This document shows positions 7,331 through 16,500 of a stretch of 64,000 nt of DNA, piece by piece. A model generated the notes under the pieces. The model was not told the DNA's origin. It worked only from the letters and a program-made list of their open reading frames with translations, and did no database searches. Where the stretch lies: assembly GCF_002160145.1 (NCBI RefSeq), contig NZ_NFKA01000013.1, forward strand, positions 1 through 64,000. The letters are read 5' to 3'. The stretch's first letter is position 1. Every line of letters starts with the position of its first letter. A program made the position numbers and the translations under genes. The stretch is from Gemmiger sp. An194 (lineage in GTDB: Bacteria > Bacillota > Clostridia > Oscillospirales > Ruminococcaceae).

Positions 7331-7561
7331 ATGACCTTACAGGACGCAAAAGTCGGCACCCGGGTGACTGTGCGCCGCATCAACGGCGAGGGCGCCTACA
7401 AGCGCCGCATCATGGACATGGGCGTCGCCAAGGGCAGCGAGATCCACATTCGCAAGGTGGCCCCTCTGGGCGATCCGGTGGAGATCACCGTGCGGGGCTA
7501 CGAGCTTTCGCTGCGCAAGGCGGACGCTGCCTGCGTGGATGTGGACCCGGTGACCGCATAA
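7331..7561 (+). CDS. feoA: FeoA family protein (second copy)
   Basis: The 76-residue FeoA domain protein (VGTRVTVRRINGEGAYKRRIMDMGVAKGSEIHI...ITVRGYELSLRKADA) is more typical of the family than the first copy. The ATG at 7331 stands 10 bases after AGGAGG (7315-7320); a TTG at 7325 in the same frame would be too close to that site. The two copies are only distantly alike, so the duplication is old. It lies directly before the third operator and feoB. Confidence 0.93.
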   Translation: MTLQDAKVGTRVTVRRINGEGAYKRRIMDMGVAKGSEIHIRKVAPLGDPVEITVRGYELSLRKADAACVDVDPVTA

Positions 7562-7590
7562 CGCGGCGCGGTCATTTTTTTCGCCCAATG

Positions 7591-7606
7591 GTTAGTTTGA
7601 ACTAAT
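7591..7606. promoter_or_regulatory. Metalloregulator operator 3 (GTTAG-N6-CTAAT), internal to the feo operon
   Basis: GTTAG, TTTGAA, CTAAT repeats the palindrome seen twice before feoA1, now between feoA2 and feoB and 47 bases before the feoB start. It suggests separate metal control of feoB, through a local promoter or a roadblock. No convincing -35/-10 pair is visible beside it. Confidence 0.5.
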
Positions 7607-7652
7607 TCAGGTTTGCTCAAGCGAACCGCAACTGGAGGAGGAAATCACAGCT

Positions 7653-9839
7653 ATGGCAATCACCATTGCACTGGCCGGCAACCCGAACTGCGGCAAAACC
7701 ACCATGTTCAACGCGTTGACCGGCGCGAACCAATATGTGGGCAACTGGCCCGGCGTTACCGTGGAGAAAAAGACCGGCAAGCTGAAGACCGGCAAAAAGG
7801 GCGAGATGGTCGATGTGACCGACCTGCCCGGCGTATACTCCCTTTCCCCCTATACTCTGGAAGAGGTGGTCACCCGGGATTACATTCTGAACGACCGCCC
7901 GGACGTGATCATCGATCTGGTGGACGCCACCAACATCGAGCGCAACCTTTACCTGACCGGCCAGCTGATTGAGACCGGCATCCCGGTGGTGGTGGCGCTG
8001 AACATGAGCGACCTGGTGAAGAAGAATGGCATCCACATTGATGTGGCCGATCTTTCGCTGCGGCTGGGCTGCCCCATCGTGGAGACCAGCGCCCTGAAGG
8101 GCACCGGCCTGAAGGAGGTGGTGGCCGAGGCCGTAAAGCTGGCCAAGAGCCGCCAGGTCAAGCGCCCCGGAGCCATTTTTGAAAAGGCCATTGAGGAAAA
8201 GATCAGCGAAGTCTGCGCCAATCTGCCCGCCGGTGTACCGGATCAGGAGCAGCGCTGGTACGCCATCAAGCTGCTGGAGCAGGACGCCAAGGTGCTGGAG
8301 CAGCTGCATCTGGACGCGGACAATGCCTACAAGCCCCTGTCCGATGCCATTGCCAAGGAATATGACGACGATGTGGAGGCGGTGATTACCGACCAGCGCT
8401 ACCGTCACATTCAGGGCCTGGTGCACGCCACCGTGAAGAAGCCCGCCGGGCAGATGAGCCTGTCCGACCGGATCGACCGGGTGGTGACCAACCGGGTGCT
8501 GGGCCTGCCCATCTTCCTGGTAATCATGTGGGCGGTGTACTTTGTTTCGGTGTCTACCGTGGGCACCTGGGTCACCGACTGGACCAACAACACCTTTGTG
8601 GGCGGCATTCAGGGCATGGTGGGTGACCTGCTGACCAATGCAGGCGTGAGCGATGTGCTCATCAGCTTGGTGGTGGACGGCATCATCGGCGGCGTGGGCG
8701 CGGTTCTGGGCTTCGCGCCCCAGATGGCGATCCTGTTCCTCTTCCTCTCCATTCTGGAGGACTGCGGCTATATGGTGCGCATTGCCTTCGTGATGGACCG
8801 GATCTTCCGCCACTTCGGCCTTTCCGGCAAAAGCTTCATTCCCCTGATGATCTCCTCCGGCTGCGGCGTGCCCGGCATCATGGCCTCCAAGACCATCGAG
8901 CAGGACAACGACCGCCGCCTGACCATTATGACCACCACCTTCGTGCCCTGCGGCGCGAAGCTGCCGGTCATCGCTCTGCTCAGCGCGGTGATGGCGGGCC
9001 AGGCCACCGGCAACAAGCTGCTGGCGGCAAACCTGGGCCCTGTGATGTACGTGATCGGCATCGGCGCGGTGCTGGTGTCGGCCATCATGCTCAAAAAGAC
9101 CAAGCCCTTCTCCGGCAAGCCCGCCCCCTTCGTGATGGAGCTGCCCGCCTACCACATGCCCAGCGCAAAGACCGTGCTGATGCACGTGTGGGAGCGGCTG
9201 CGGGGCTACCTGATCAAGGCCGGTACCATCCTGTTCCTGGCCTGCGTGGTCATGTGGTTTCTCTCCAGCTTCGGCTTTGAGAACGGCGCCTTCGGCCTGG
9301 TGGAGGACACCTCCGCCTCTCTGCTGGCCGTGGTGGGCAGTGCCATTGCCGTGATCTTCGCTCCCCTGGGCTTCGGCCAGTGGCAGCCCGTGGCTTCCTC
9401 CATCTCCGGCTTCACCGCCAAGGAGGCCATCGTTACCACCATGGGCGTGCTGGCCAACGTATCCGAGGATCTGGTGGAGGATACCGGCGCAGTTGCCGCC
9501 GCCGTGGGCACCTGGTTTCCCTGCGCAGCCGCCGGCTTCTCCTTCCTGGTCTTCAACCTGCTGAACAGCCCCTGCCTGGCGGCGATCGCCACCATGGCCA
9601 AGGAGATGCAGGACCGCAAATGGTTCTGGTTCGCCATCCTGTATCAGAACATCTTCGCCTATGCGGTGGCGCTCATCGTCTACCAGCTGGGCGGTCTGGC
9701 CGCCGGTCAGGTGGCCGTGAACCCCTGGACCTTTATCGCCCTGGCGGTGCTGGCGGTCATTCTGTTCCTGCTGTTCCGTCCGGACCCCTACAAGGCAAAC
9801 CGGGTCTACGCCCGGCGTTCGGTGGAGGCTGCCGCGTAA
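7653..9839 (+). CDS. feoB: Ferrous iron transport protein B
   Basis: The 728-residue protein is the Fe(II) permease of the inner membrane. The N-terminal G domain shows G1 GNPNCGKTT (9-17), G3 DLPG (57-60) and G4 NMSD (117-120), followed by a helical GDI-like domain (to about 260) and two Gate repeats with membrane helices from about 285. Gate signatures such as SGCGVPGIMASKTIE and PCGAKLPVIALLSAV are present, including the Cys residues proposed for metal passage. ATG at 7653 follows GGAGGAGG. Length is normal. It is expressed with two feoA genes, a small peptide and a Cys-rich partner. Confidence 0.97.
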   Translation: MAITIALAGNPNCGKTTMFNALTGANQYVGNWPGVTVEKKTGKLKTGKKGEMVDVTDLPGVYSLSPYTLEEVVTRDYILNDRPDVIIDLVDATNIERNLYLTGQLIETGIPVVVALNMSDLVKKNGIHIDVADLSLRLGCPIVETSALKGTGLKEVVAEAVKLAKSRQVKRPGAIFEKAIEEKISEVCANLPAGVPDQEQRWYAIKLLEQDAKVLEQLHLDADNAYKPLSDAIAKEYDDDVEAVITDQRYRHIQGLVHATVKKPAGQMSLSDRIDRVVTNRVLGLPIFLVIMWAVYFVSVSTVGTWVTDWTNNTFVGGIQGMVGDLLTNAGVSDVLISLVVDGIIGGVGAVLGFAPQMAILFLFLSILEDCGYMVRIAFVMDRIFRHFGLSGKSFIPLMISSGCGVPGIMASKTIEQDNDRRLTIMTTTFVPCGAKLPVIALLSAVMAGQATGNKLLAANLGPVMYVIGIGAVLVSAIMLKKTKPFSGKPAPFVMELPAYHMPSAKTVLMHVWERLRGYLIKAGTILFLACVVMWFLSSFGFENGAFGLVEDTSASLLAVVGSAIAVIFAPLGFGQWQPVASSISGFTAKEAIVTTMGVLANVSEDLVEDTGAVAAAVGTWFPCAAAGFSFLVFNLLNSPCLAAIATMAKEMQDRKWFWFAILYQNIFAYAVALIVYQLGGLAAGQVAVNPWTFIALAVLAVILFLLFRPDPYKANRVYARRSVEAAA

Positions 9840-9842
9840 GCC

Positions 9843-9959
9843 ATGGGTGAACCGTCTGTTTCCATGTTCTATGTGCTGGCCGCGTTTCTGGCGCTTTACT
9901 TTGCGGCCATGGGCCTGTTCCGCCTGGCGGACTGGCTGAAAAAACACTTCAAAAAATGA
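9843..9959 (+). CDS. 38-residue single-pass membrane peptide in the feo operon
   Basis: ATG at 9843 opens three bases after the feoB stop codon and encodes 38 residues: a short polar start, one hydrophobic segment (about 8-27, MFYVLAAFLALYFAAMG) and a basic tail ending KKHFKK. It fits tightly between feoB and the Cys-rich gene. No clear ribosome site stands before it, so translational coupling to feoB is likely. I do not recognise a family. It may be a small Feo accessory peptide, or a chance frame, though codon use and the charge pattern look protein-like. Confidence 0.5.
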   Translation: MGEPSVSMFYVLAAFLALYFAAMGLFRLADWLKKHFKK

Positions 9960-9993
9960 GCCGCATGCGCCGCGGCGGAAAGAAGGTGCTTTT

Positions 9994-10203
9994 ATGAATC
10001 CTGCCGATTGGATCGTGCTTGCAATCGTTGCGGTGCTGCTGGTGCTGGCCATTGTTGCCACCAAAAAGCATTTTGGCGGCAAGGGCGGCTGCTGCGGCTG
10101 CTCCGGCGGTTGTGCCGGATGTTCCGGCAGCTGCCACGCAGGCGAACATTGCAGCCACCCCGCACCGGACCGGAACACCTCCGATTCGGGGCATGCCGGA
10201 TAA
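9994..10203 (+). CDS. FeoB-associated Cys-rich membrane protein
   Basis: The 69-residue protein has one N-terminal membrane helix (about 5-22) followed by a Cys-rich tail (GGCCGCSGGCAGCSGSCHAG) with seven Cys and several His, suited to bind iron. This is the layout of FeoB-associated Cys-rich proteins of Firmicutes, thought to serve ferrous uptake as FeoC does elsewhere. ATG at 9994 follows AGAAGG. It closes the feo operon, after the 38-residue peptide. Confidence 0.88.
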   Translation: MNPADWIVLAIVAVLLVLAIVATKKHFGGKGGCCGCSGGCAGCSGSCHAGEHCSHPAPDRNTSDSGHAG

Positions 10204-10271
10204 CCGCTGCCGCCAGTTTTCAGACGAAACATTTCCCCCAAGATTTCTTCCAATCTTCTTTTTCAAACAGC

Positions 10272-10304
10272 AGAACCGCCCGGGAAATTTTTCCCCGGCG
10301 GTTC
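10272..10304. terminator. Hairpin at the end of the feo operon
   Basis: The stem AGAACCGCC/GGCGGTTCT is extended by CGGG/CCCC. No clean T run follows on the plus strand, so it may act only partly as a terminator. Confidence 0.5.
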
Positions 10305-10364
10305 TGTATGTTCCCGGCTTAGTTTTCCACGGAAGCCGGCATTCTCTGTGGAAAATCCAGGACA

Positions 10365-10399
10365 CAAAAAAATACGCCGGGATCTCTCCCGGCGTATTT
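10365..10399 (-). terminator. Terminator of the suf genes
   Basis: On the minus strand the stem AAATACGCCGGGA/TCCCGGCGTATTT is followed by TTTTTTT-type bases (10365-10372). Confidence 0.85.
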
Positions 10400-10410
10400 C
10401 AAAAAGCAGA

Positions 10411-11328
10411 TTATTTCAGGAAGCCCTGGATGATCTTCTCCTCGGCCTCCTCGCTGGTCAGGCCCAGGGTACGCAGCTTGAGCAGCTGCTCGCCGGCGAT
10501 CTTGCCGATGGCAGCCTCGTGGATCAGCTGAGCGTCCACATGGTTTGCCTCCAGACCGGGCTGGGCCAGCACCTTGCCGTTCTCGGCCAGAATGGCATCG
10601 CACTCGGAGTGACCGGTGCAGGGAGCGTTGCCCTTGATAGTGGAGTAGAACTCCTGGCGGGAATTACCCCGGGCCACGCTGCGGCTCACCAGGTCGCAGG
10701 CGCTGCCCTCGCCCTCCATGCGCACCACAAAATCGGTGCGGGCGTACTCGTCGCCGTCGGTCATGATGCGCTCACGCACCACCAGACGGGCGTCCTTCTG
10801 CAGCACCGCGCGGGTCTTGCGGGTGGTGCTGGTCACGCCGCCCAGCTGCACGGTGTCCATCTCCAGGCTGGCACCCTCGGCCAGCTCGATGTCGGTCACC
10901 GGGTCGATGCGCTTTTCGCCGGTGCCGCTGCCGGTGGCGATGTGCTTTTCCAGATACAGCACCTTGGCGTTCTTCTCCAAAAAGAAACGGTGAATACCGT
11001 TGTGGCGGGCCTGCTCCTCACCCTCACTGTGCACGCCGCAGCCGGCCTGCACGGTCACATCGGCGCCCTCGCCGATGTAGAAGTCGTTGTAGACCAGATC
11101 GTCCACACCGGCGTGGGTCACACAGGCGGGGATGTACACGGTCTCGCCCTTTGTGCCGGGCTTGACCCGGATCACGATGCCGGGCGCACCCTCTTTGTTC
11201 TCAATGGAGATATTCTCGGTGGACTGGCGGCCAGCGCACTGGCTGTCCTCCCGGATGTTGAAAGCGCTCTTTCCGTCGATGGGGTTGGCGGAGATCAGGC
11301 GCAGCAGTTCGTCGGTGATCTGGTTCAT
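10411..11328 (-). CDS. sufB: SufB/SufD-family Fe-S assembly scaffold (minimal SUF type)
   Basis: The 305-residue protein is the beta-helix core of SufB/SufD (residues about 80-290) with the C-terminal signature ANHVDAQLIHEAAIGKI and the helix LRTLGLTSEEAEEKIIQGFL. It is much shorter than a classical SufB (about 480) and matches the short scaffold of two-gene minimal SUF systems, where SufB and SufC alone build Fe-S clusters. Its ATG overlaps the sufC stop by four bases. No sufS, sufU or sufD is nearby. The name sufB follows family use; smsB would also fit. Confidence 0.88.
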   Translation of the reverse strand: MNQITDELLRLISANPIDGKSAFNIREDSQCAGRQSTENISIENKEGAPGIVIRVKPGTKGETVYIPACVTHAGVDDLVYNDFYIGEGADVTVQAGCGVHSEGEEQARHNGIHRFFLEKNAKVLYLEKHIATGSGTGEKRIDPVTDIELAEGASLEMDTVQLGGVTSTTRKTRAVLQKDARLVVRERIMTDGDEYARTDFVVRMEGEGSACDLVSRSVARGNSRQEFYSTIKGNAPCTGHSECDAILAENGKVLAQPGLEANHVDAQLIHEAAIGKIAGEQLLKLRTLGLTSEEAEEKIIQGFLK

Positions 11329-12053
11329 ACGATCGCACTCTCCTTTTCCAGCGGGCAGCGCACCGCGTGTTCATTGGCCAGCAGCTGGGGCAGGATCTCC
11401 TGCCGGGGGCCGTGCTGGCGCACCTTGCCGTCGGCGATCACAACGATCTCGTCGGCGATGGACAGGATACGCTCCTGATGGCTGATCACCAGCAGGGTGC
11501 CGGCGCTCTTGGCGCGCAGCTCCTCAAAGGTCTCCACCAGGCGGGCGAAGCTCCACAGGTCGATGCCGGCTTCCGGCTCGTCAAAGATGGACAGCTTAGC
11601 CTTGCGGGCCAGCACGCTGGCGATCTCGATGCGCTTGATCTCGCCGCCGGAGAGGCTGGCGTTCAACTCGCGATCGATGTATTCGCTGGCGCAAAGGCCC
11701 ACCTTGCCCATCAGCGCGCAGAGCGCGCCCTCGTTCAGCGGTTCACCCGCGGCCAGCTCCAGCATATCCCGCACGGTGAGCCCCTTGAAGCGCACCGGCT
11801 GCTGGAAGGCGTAGGCCAGGCCCTTCTTGGCCCGCTGGGTCACGTCCATATCGGTGATGTCCTCGCCGTCAAAAATGATGCGGCCGCCGCTCAGGGTCTC
11901 CACACCGGCGATCAGCTTGGCCAGGCTGGTCTTACCGCCGCCGTTGGGGCCGGTGACCACCACCAGCTTGCCCTCGCCCAGCTCCAGATCGATGTCCTTG
12001 ATGATGCTCTCGCCGCCCGGAATGCTCCAGGCCAGATGCTCCAGTTTCAGCAT
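11325..12053 (-). CDS. sufC: Fe-S cluster assembly ATPase SufC
   Basis: The 242-residue ABC-type ATPase drives the SufB scaffold in the cytoplasm. It shows Walker A GPNGGGKT (35-42), a Q-loop (YAFQQPVRF), signature LSGGE (134-138) and Walker B LSIFDEP (154-160). The QQPVRFKGLTV stretch and E-to-H spacing (ISHQERIL) are SufC-like. The ATG at 12053 lies six bases after GAGGAAG; a GTG 15 bases upstream in frame lies on that site and is unlikely. The four-base overlap with sufB implies coupled translation. Confidence 0.92.
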   Translation of the reverse strand: MLKLEHLAWSIPGGESIIKDIDLELGEGKLVVVTGPNGGGKTSLAKLIAGVETLSGGRIIFDGEDITDMDVTQRAKKGLAYAFQQPVRFKGLTVRDMLELAAGEPLNEGALCALMGKVGLCASEYIDRELNASLSGGEIKRIEIASVLARKAKLSIFDEPEAGIDLWSFARLVETFEELRAKSAGTLLVISHQERILSIADEIVVIADGKVRQHGPRQEILPQLLANEHAVRCPLEKESAIV

Positions 12054-12116
12054 AGCATTCTTCCTCACTTTATTTTCAAACCTCAGGCCCGCAGCGGGCC
12101 GGTATTTTACGATCCA

Positions 12117-13181
12117 TTAACCTACACTATTATGGTCCAGTTCATCGAAAATGTCAATATCCTGCCATTTCGGTTCCCCGGCCTCTTCCGGCTCCTGCTC
12201 CTGCACCTCCGGCTGCTCCGGCAGTTCCGGCTGCGCCGGCTCCGGGGCCGGCTCCTCGGTCTCTTCCGGCTGCGGGGCGCTCACTTCGTCCTCCAGACCG
12301 GAAAGATAACTGCGGGACCCGATGACGCTCATCACCTTTTCCAGCCGAAGCTTGCTCTGCCAGTAGCCCTGGGCGGCCATCATATACGCCGCGCCGGTAC
12401 GCTCGGCCTGCTCCAGCAGTGCGGCCAGATCGGCCTGCTGCTCCTCGCCGGTGAAGGGATGCTCCCAAACCTCCGGCAGCGGGGTCTCGTTCTTGCCGGT
12501 CCCCTTGAGATGGGCGGGAGTGATGTGGCCGGTGATGAAGCCCCGGCCGCCGAACAGCGGCTCCACCAGCCAGAACAACGCATATTTGATCCGCAGCGAA
12601 CTCACGAAATGCCGGCGCAGCAGCCGTGTGTGGGCAAAGCTGTCCTTCACCGCACGGCGGCTCACGGTCAGCCCCAGCGCCGCCCGGATGCCCGCCTGCA
12701 ACAGCTCAGCGGCACCCTCCAGCGCCTCCTCGCTCAGGGCGGGGGTGTTGTCGTTCACCGACACCGCGCTTTTTCCGGTATCCTTCTGATGAAGGAAGCT
12801 GTCCAGCGCGATCTCAAAATAGCCGTGGCCTCCCGGCATGCCATAGGCCGCGCCCGGCTTGGTGATCATCACCACATAGGGATGCAGGGCACAGTCCGCC
12901 GCATAGTGGCACAAGAAGCCCATCGCGTAGCTCTGCTGGGCCGGAGTCTTGGCGTTTTCCAGCAGCGCCTGCAGAAAAGCGCCGGTGTTTTCGCCATGCA
13001 GCCGGTCGCCGATCTTGGGCAGGTCCTCGCCCCGGCGTGCGCTCTTGCGCCAGACCCGGTAGCAGAACAGCATGTCCGGCCCGTTGGCACCGCAGTCGAA
13101 AGCCGCGCCGTCGGCGGGTTCGATGTTCGCCAGACGCGCCGCCGCCCGGGCGGTTCGGATGTGAGTATAGCCTTCCGGCAT
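12117..13181 (-). CDS. Zinc-dependent phospholipase C family protein
   Basis: ATG at 13181 follows AAAGGAAG and gives 354 residues. Residues about 1-230 match the zinc-dependent phospholipase C fold common in Clostridia: the His/Asp pattern (EGYTHIRTARAA, GANGPDMLFCYR, GFLCHYAADCALHPYV, and GGHGYFEIALDSFL) supplies metal ligands. There is no signal peptide, unlike secreted toxins, so a cytoplasmic role is likely. The C-terminal 75 residues are a low-complexity Glu/Pro/Gln tail (PEPAQPELPEQPEVQEQEPEE). The gene lies 63 bases upstream of sufC and may be cotranscribed. Confidence 0.75.
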   Translation of the reverse strand: MPEGYTHIRTARAAARLANIEPADGAAFDCGANGPDMLFCYRVWRKSARRGEDLPKIGDRLHGENTGAFLQALLENAKTPAQQSYAMGFLCHYAADCALHPYVVMITKPGAAYGMPGGHGYFEIALDSFLHQKDTGKSAVSVNDNTPALSEEALEGAAELLQAGIRAALGLTVSRRAVKDSFAHTRLLRRHFVSSLRIKYALFWLVEPLFGGRGFITGHITPAHLKGTGKNETPLPEVWEHPFTGEEQQADLAALLEQAERTGAAYMMAAQGYWQSKLRLEKVMSVIGSRSYLSGLEDEVSAPQPEETEEPAPEPAQPELPEQPEVQEQEPEEAGEPKWQDIDIFDELDHNSVG

Positions 13182-13520
13182 GGAATCCAATCTTCCTTTC
13201 GGCCCTCGGCCTTTTTGCGGCACGGGAGCGGTAAAATCACTGAAAAAAGGGTATGCGCAAAAACCACGCATACCCTTTTATATTACACGATATTGGCCAA
13301 TTTCTCAAGGCAATACTGCACAATTCCAGGTGGTGGAGCACGCCAGAAAATTTTTTGTGATATGAACCAAAAAGCACAGCCAATCCTTGGTGGATTGGCG
13401 AGCATTTTTGGGAAATAGCACGAAAAATTTTGGCGTGATACGCTGCCTGAGCCGTTAGGCGTGAATTATGCGGTGTTGCCTTCATTCTTTTTGCCCGTTG
13501 TGCGGCGTTTGCATGTAATT
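13182..13520. other. 339-bp AT-richer gap between mfd and the phospholipase gene
   Basis: No coding frame with a ribosome site is visible. The region is richer in A/T than its neighbours. It holds a short hairpin GCCAATCC/GGATTGGC (13379-13399), a strong terminator hairpin (13243-13279) and, on the minus strand, a promoter-like pair TTGAGA (13303-13308) and TATAAT-like TAATAT (13280-13285) 17 bases apart. It may carry the 3' end of the mfd transcript, a small RNA or the phospholipase promoter. Confidence 0.4.
13243..13279 (-). terminator. Hairpin terminator downstream of mfd
   Basis: On the minus strand AAAAGGGTATGCG pairs with CGCATACCCTTTT (13-bp arms, 9-base loop), followed by T's. It lies about 240 bases past the mfd stop codon. 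Confidence 0.7.
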
Positions 13521-16500
13521 TTATGCTTTTTCCGCAGTCGAAGCACTTTCCTGCACAGGTCCCAGGGCATTCAGCACCTGTTTCAGAATGTCCAGCGGCT
13601 TTTCGCCGGAGGCCACCCGCACCGCCAGATAGGGCTTGGCGCTGCTGTTCACGGTGATACGCCCGGGCAGGGCCGCTACCGCCAGCTTGATGCGCTGGGC
13701 GTTCAGCGTATCGGAATAGAGGATCAGCGCATCCCGCTTCTGGCCGATCTCGTAGATGCCGGCCCGGGCGGCGCTCACACGCACCAGCGAGATATCCACC
13801 AGACCCACCACGCTGGCGGGCACATCGCCGTACCGGTCGATCAGCTCGTCCAGCACATCCTGGGCGTCCTCCTCGGTCTCGATGGCGGCAATCCGCTTGT
13901 AGGCCTCGATGCGGCCCGCCGCCTCGGCGATGTACCGCTCGGGGATGTAGGCGTCCACCGTAATGTCGATCAGGCATTCGCTCTTGTCCGGCTGCAGCTC
14001 CTCGCCCTTGGCCATGGCGATGGCGTTGTTCAGGATCTTCACGTACAGGTCATAGCCCACCGCCTCCATGTGGCCGTGCTGGCTCTGGCCCAGCAAACTG
14101 CCTGCGCCCCGGATCTGCAGGTCCCGCATGGCGATGCGGAAGCCGGAGCCGAAGCTGGTGAACTCGCGAATGGCGGAAAGCCGCTTGGCGGCCACATCGG
14201 TGAGTACCCGGTCCCGCTGGAAGGTGAAGTAGGCGTAGGCCTTGCGGCCGGAGCGGCCCACCCGTCCCCGGATCTGATACAGCTGAGCCAGACCCATCTT
14301 GTCGGAATCCTCGATGATGAGGGTGTTGCAGTTTCGCACATCCACGCCGGTCTCGATCAGGGTGGTGCAGACCAGCACATCGATCTCGCCGTCCAGCAGC
14401 TGCTGCCACACCTTGGACAGCTGCTCCTCGGTCATCTTGCCGTGGGCGGTGGCAATGCGCGCCCCGGGTACCATCTGGCCCACCATTCCGGCGCAGGCAT
14501 CAATGCTGTCCACCCGGTTGTGCAGGTAGTAGACCTGACCGCCCCGGGCCAGTTCCTTTTTGATGGCCTCGGCCACGATGGTCCGGTCGTATTCCATCAC
14601 GTAGGTCTCGATGGGCTGGCGCTCCACCGGCGGCTCCTCGATGGTGCTCATGTCCCGGATACCGCTCATGGCCATGCTCAACGTGCGGGGAATGGGCGTG
14701 GCGGACAGGGTGAGCATATCCACCCCGATGAAGGCCTCCTTCAGCTTCTCTTTGTGCTTGACGCCGAAGCGCTGCTCCTCGTCGATGATCACCAGGCCCA
14801 GGTCCTTGAATTTCACATCGTCGCTCAGCAGCCGGTGGGTGCCCACCACCACATCCACGGTGCCCTCCTTCAGCCCCCGCAGGGTGTTCTTCTGCTGGGT
14901 GGGAGTGCGGAACCGGCTGAGCAGCCCGGCCTTTACCGGAAAGGCCTCCATCCGGGCCAGCAGACCGTTGTAGTGCTGCCAGGCCAGCAGGGTGGTGGGG
15001 GCCAGAATGGCACACTGCTTGCCGCCCATGATGCACTTGAAGGCCGCACGCAGGGCCACCTCGGTCTTGCCCACGCCCACGTCGCCGCAGAGCAGCCGGT
15101 CCATGGGCCAGGGCTTTTCCATATCCTTTTTGATCTCGGCGGCGGCGGTGAGCTGGTCGCCGGTCTCGTCGTATTCAAAGCGGGTCTCAAAGTCCCGCTG
15201 CCAGTCGCTGTCCTCCGGGAAGGCGAAGCCCTTGGCCTGCCGCCGCTTGGCGTACAGCTCGATCAGCTCCTGGGCCATCTCGGCGGCGGCGGTCTTCACC
15301 CGGCGGCGGGTCTTGGCCCATTCGGTACCTCCCAGCTTGGCCAGCTTCACCTTGTCGGAATCGCCGGGGGCGGTGTAGCGGCTGAGCAGGTCCAGCTGGG
15401 TGACCGGCACATACAGGGTATCACCTTTGTCGTAGCTGATCTTCAGGTAGTCCTTCACCACGCCCTGCACCTCCAGCCGCTGGATGCCGGTGTACATGCC
15501 GATGCCGTGGTTCTGGTGCACCACATAGTCGCCGGGCTTGATGTCGGTCAGGCTGGAAAGCGCGTCCTTGTTCTTCTTTTTCGCGGGCTTTTTGCCGGTG
15601 TCGGCGCTGCCCGCCTTGCGGCTGGTGAAGAGGGCGTATTTGGCAAAGGGGAACTCCGCACCGCCGGTCAGATGGCCCGGGCGCACCGCGACCACACCCG
15701 GGCCGGGTAGCACGTCCTTCGCGGCAGTGGCGGCAAAGCCCTTGGCCGCCAGGTCCCTGGCAAGGGCCGCAGCGGCGCGGGAGGTGCCCGCCAGCAGCTC
15801 CACCACATAACCCTGTCTGGTCAGCGGCTCCAGATCCTCGGCCAGCGAAGCCACCTCGCCGCTGAAGGGCGGATGGGCGTGGGCCGGAGCGTTCACGATG
15901 TCCTTGAGCTTTATCTCCGGCATGGTGCGGGCGAAGTTTTCGCAGCAGAGGCTGGGCATGCTGTCCACCGCATGCATCAGGTCCGGCAGGTCCTGATACA
16001 GCACATCCAGCCCCGGGCAGAGCAGCCCCTCCTCAAACAGGCCCTTCATCTCCTCGGTGCGGCGGAACTGGGTGGCCTTGTGGGCCTCCCGGATGGCGCT
16101 GGGCTCCTCCAGCACCAGAATGGCGTTGTCGAAATAGTCCAGCAGGGTGGCGGGCTTGGGGTATCGGATGCCCAGGTACTTGTCCAGCGCCTCGGGCACA
16201 AGGCCCGCGTCCAGTTGGGCCAGATCCGCCTCCATGGCCTTTTCCATGGCGCCGGACCGGCGGCCCTTCTGGGCGGCGAGGGCGCTGCGCAAAGCGGCGG
16301 CGGTCTCGGCCGCGTCGCCGAACAGCACCTCCCGGGCGGGCGAGATGTACACCTTCTCCAGCGCGTCGTCCCGGCGCTGGCTGAGAATGTCAAAGCTGTT
16401 CAGGGTGTCGATCTCATCGCCCCAGAACTCCGCACGGGCGGGAGCCTTGGAATCCGGCGGGAACACGTCCACGATGCCGCCCCGCACGCTAAACTGGCCG

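Noticed and set aside
7617-10253. 878-residue open frame on the minus strand opposite feoB
   Set aside because: It mirrors the GC-rich feoB codons, has His/Gly-rich random composition, no ribosome site and no recognisable domain; feoB is unmistakable on the other strand.
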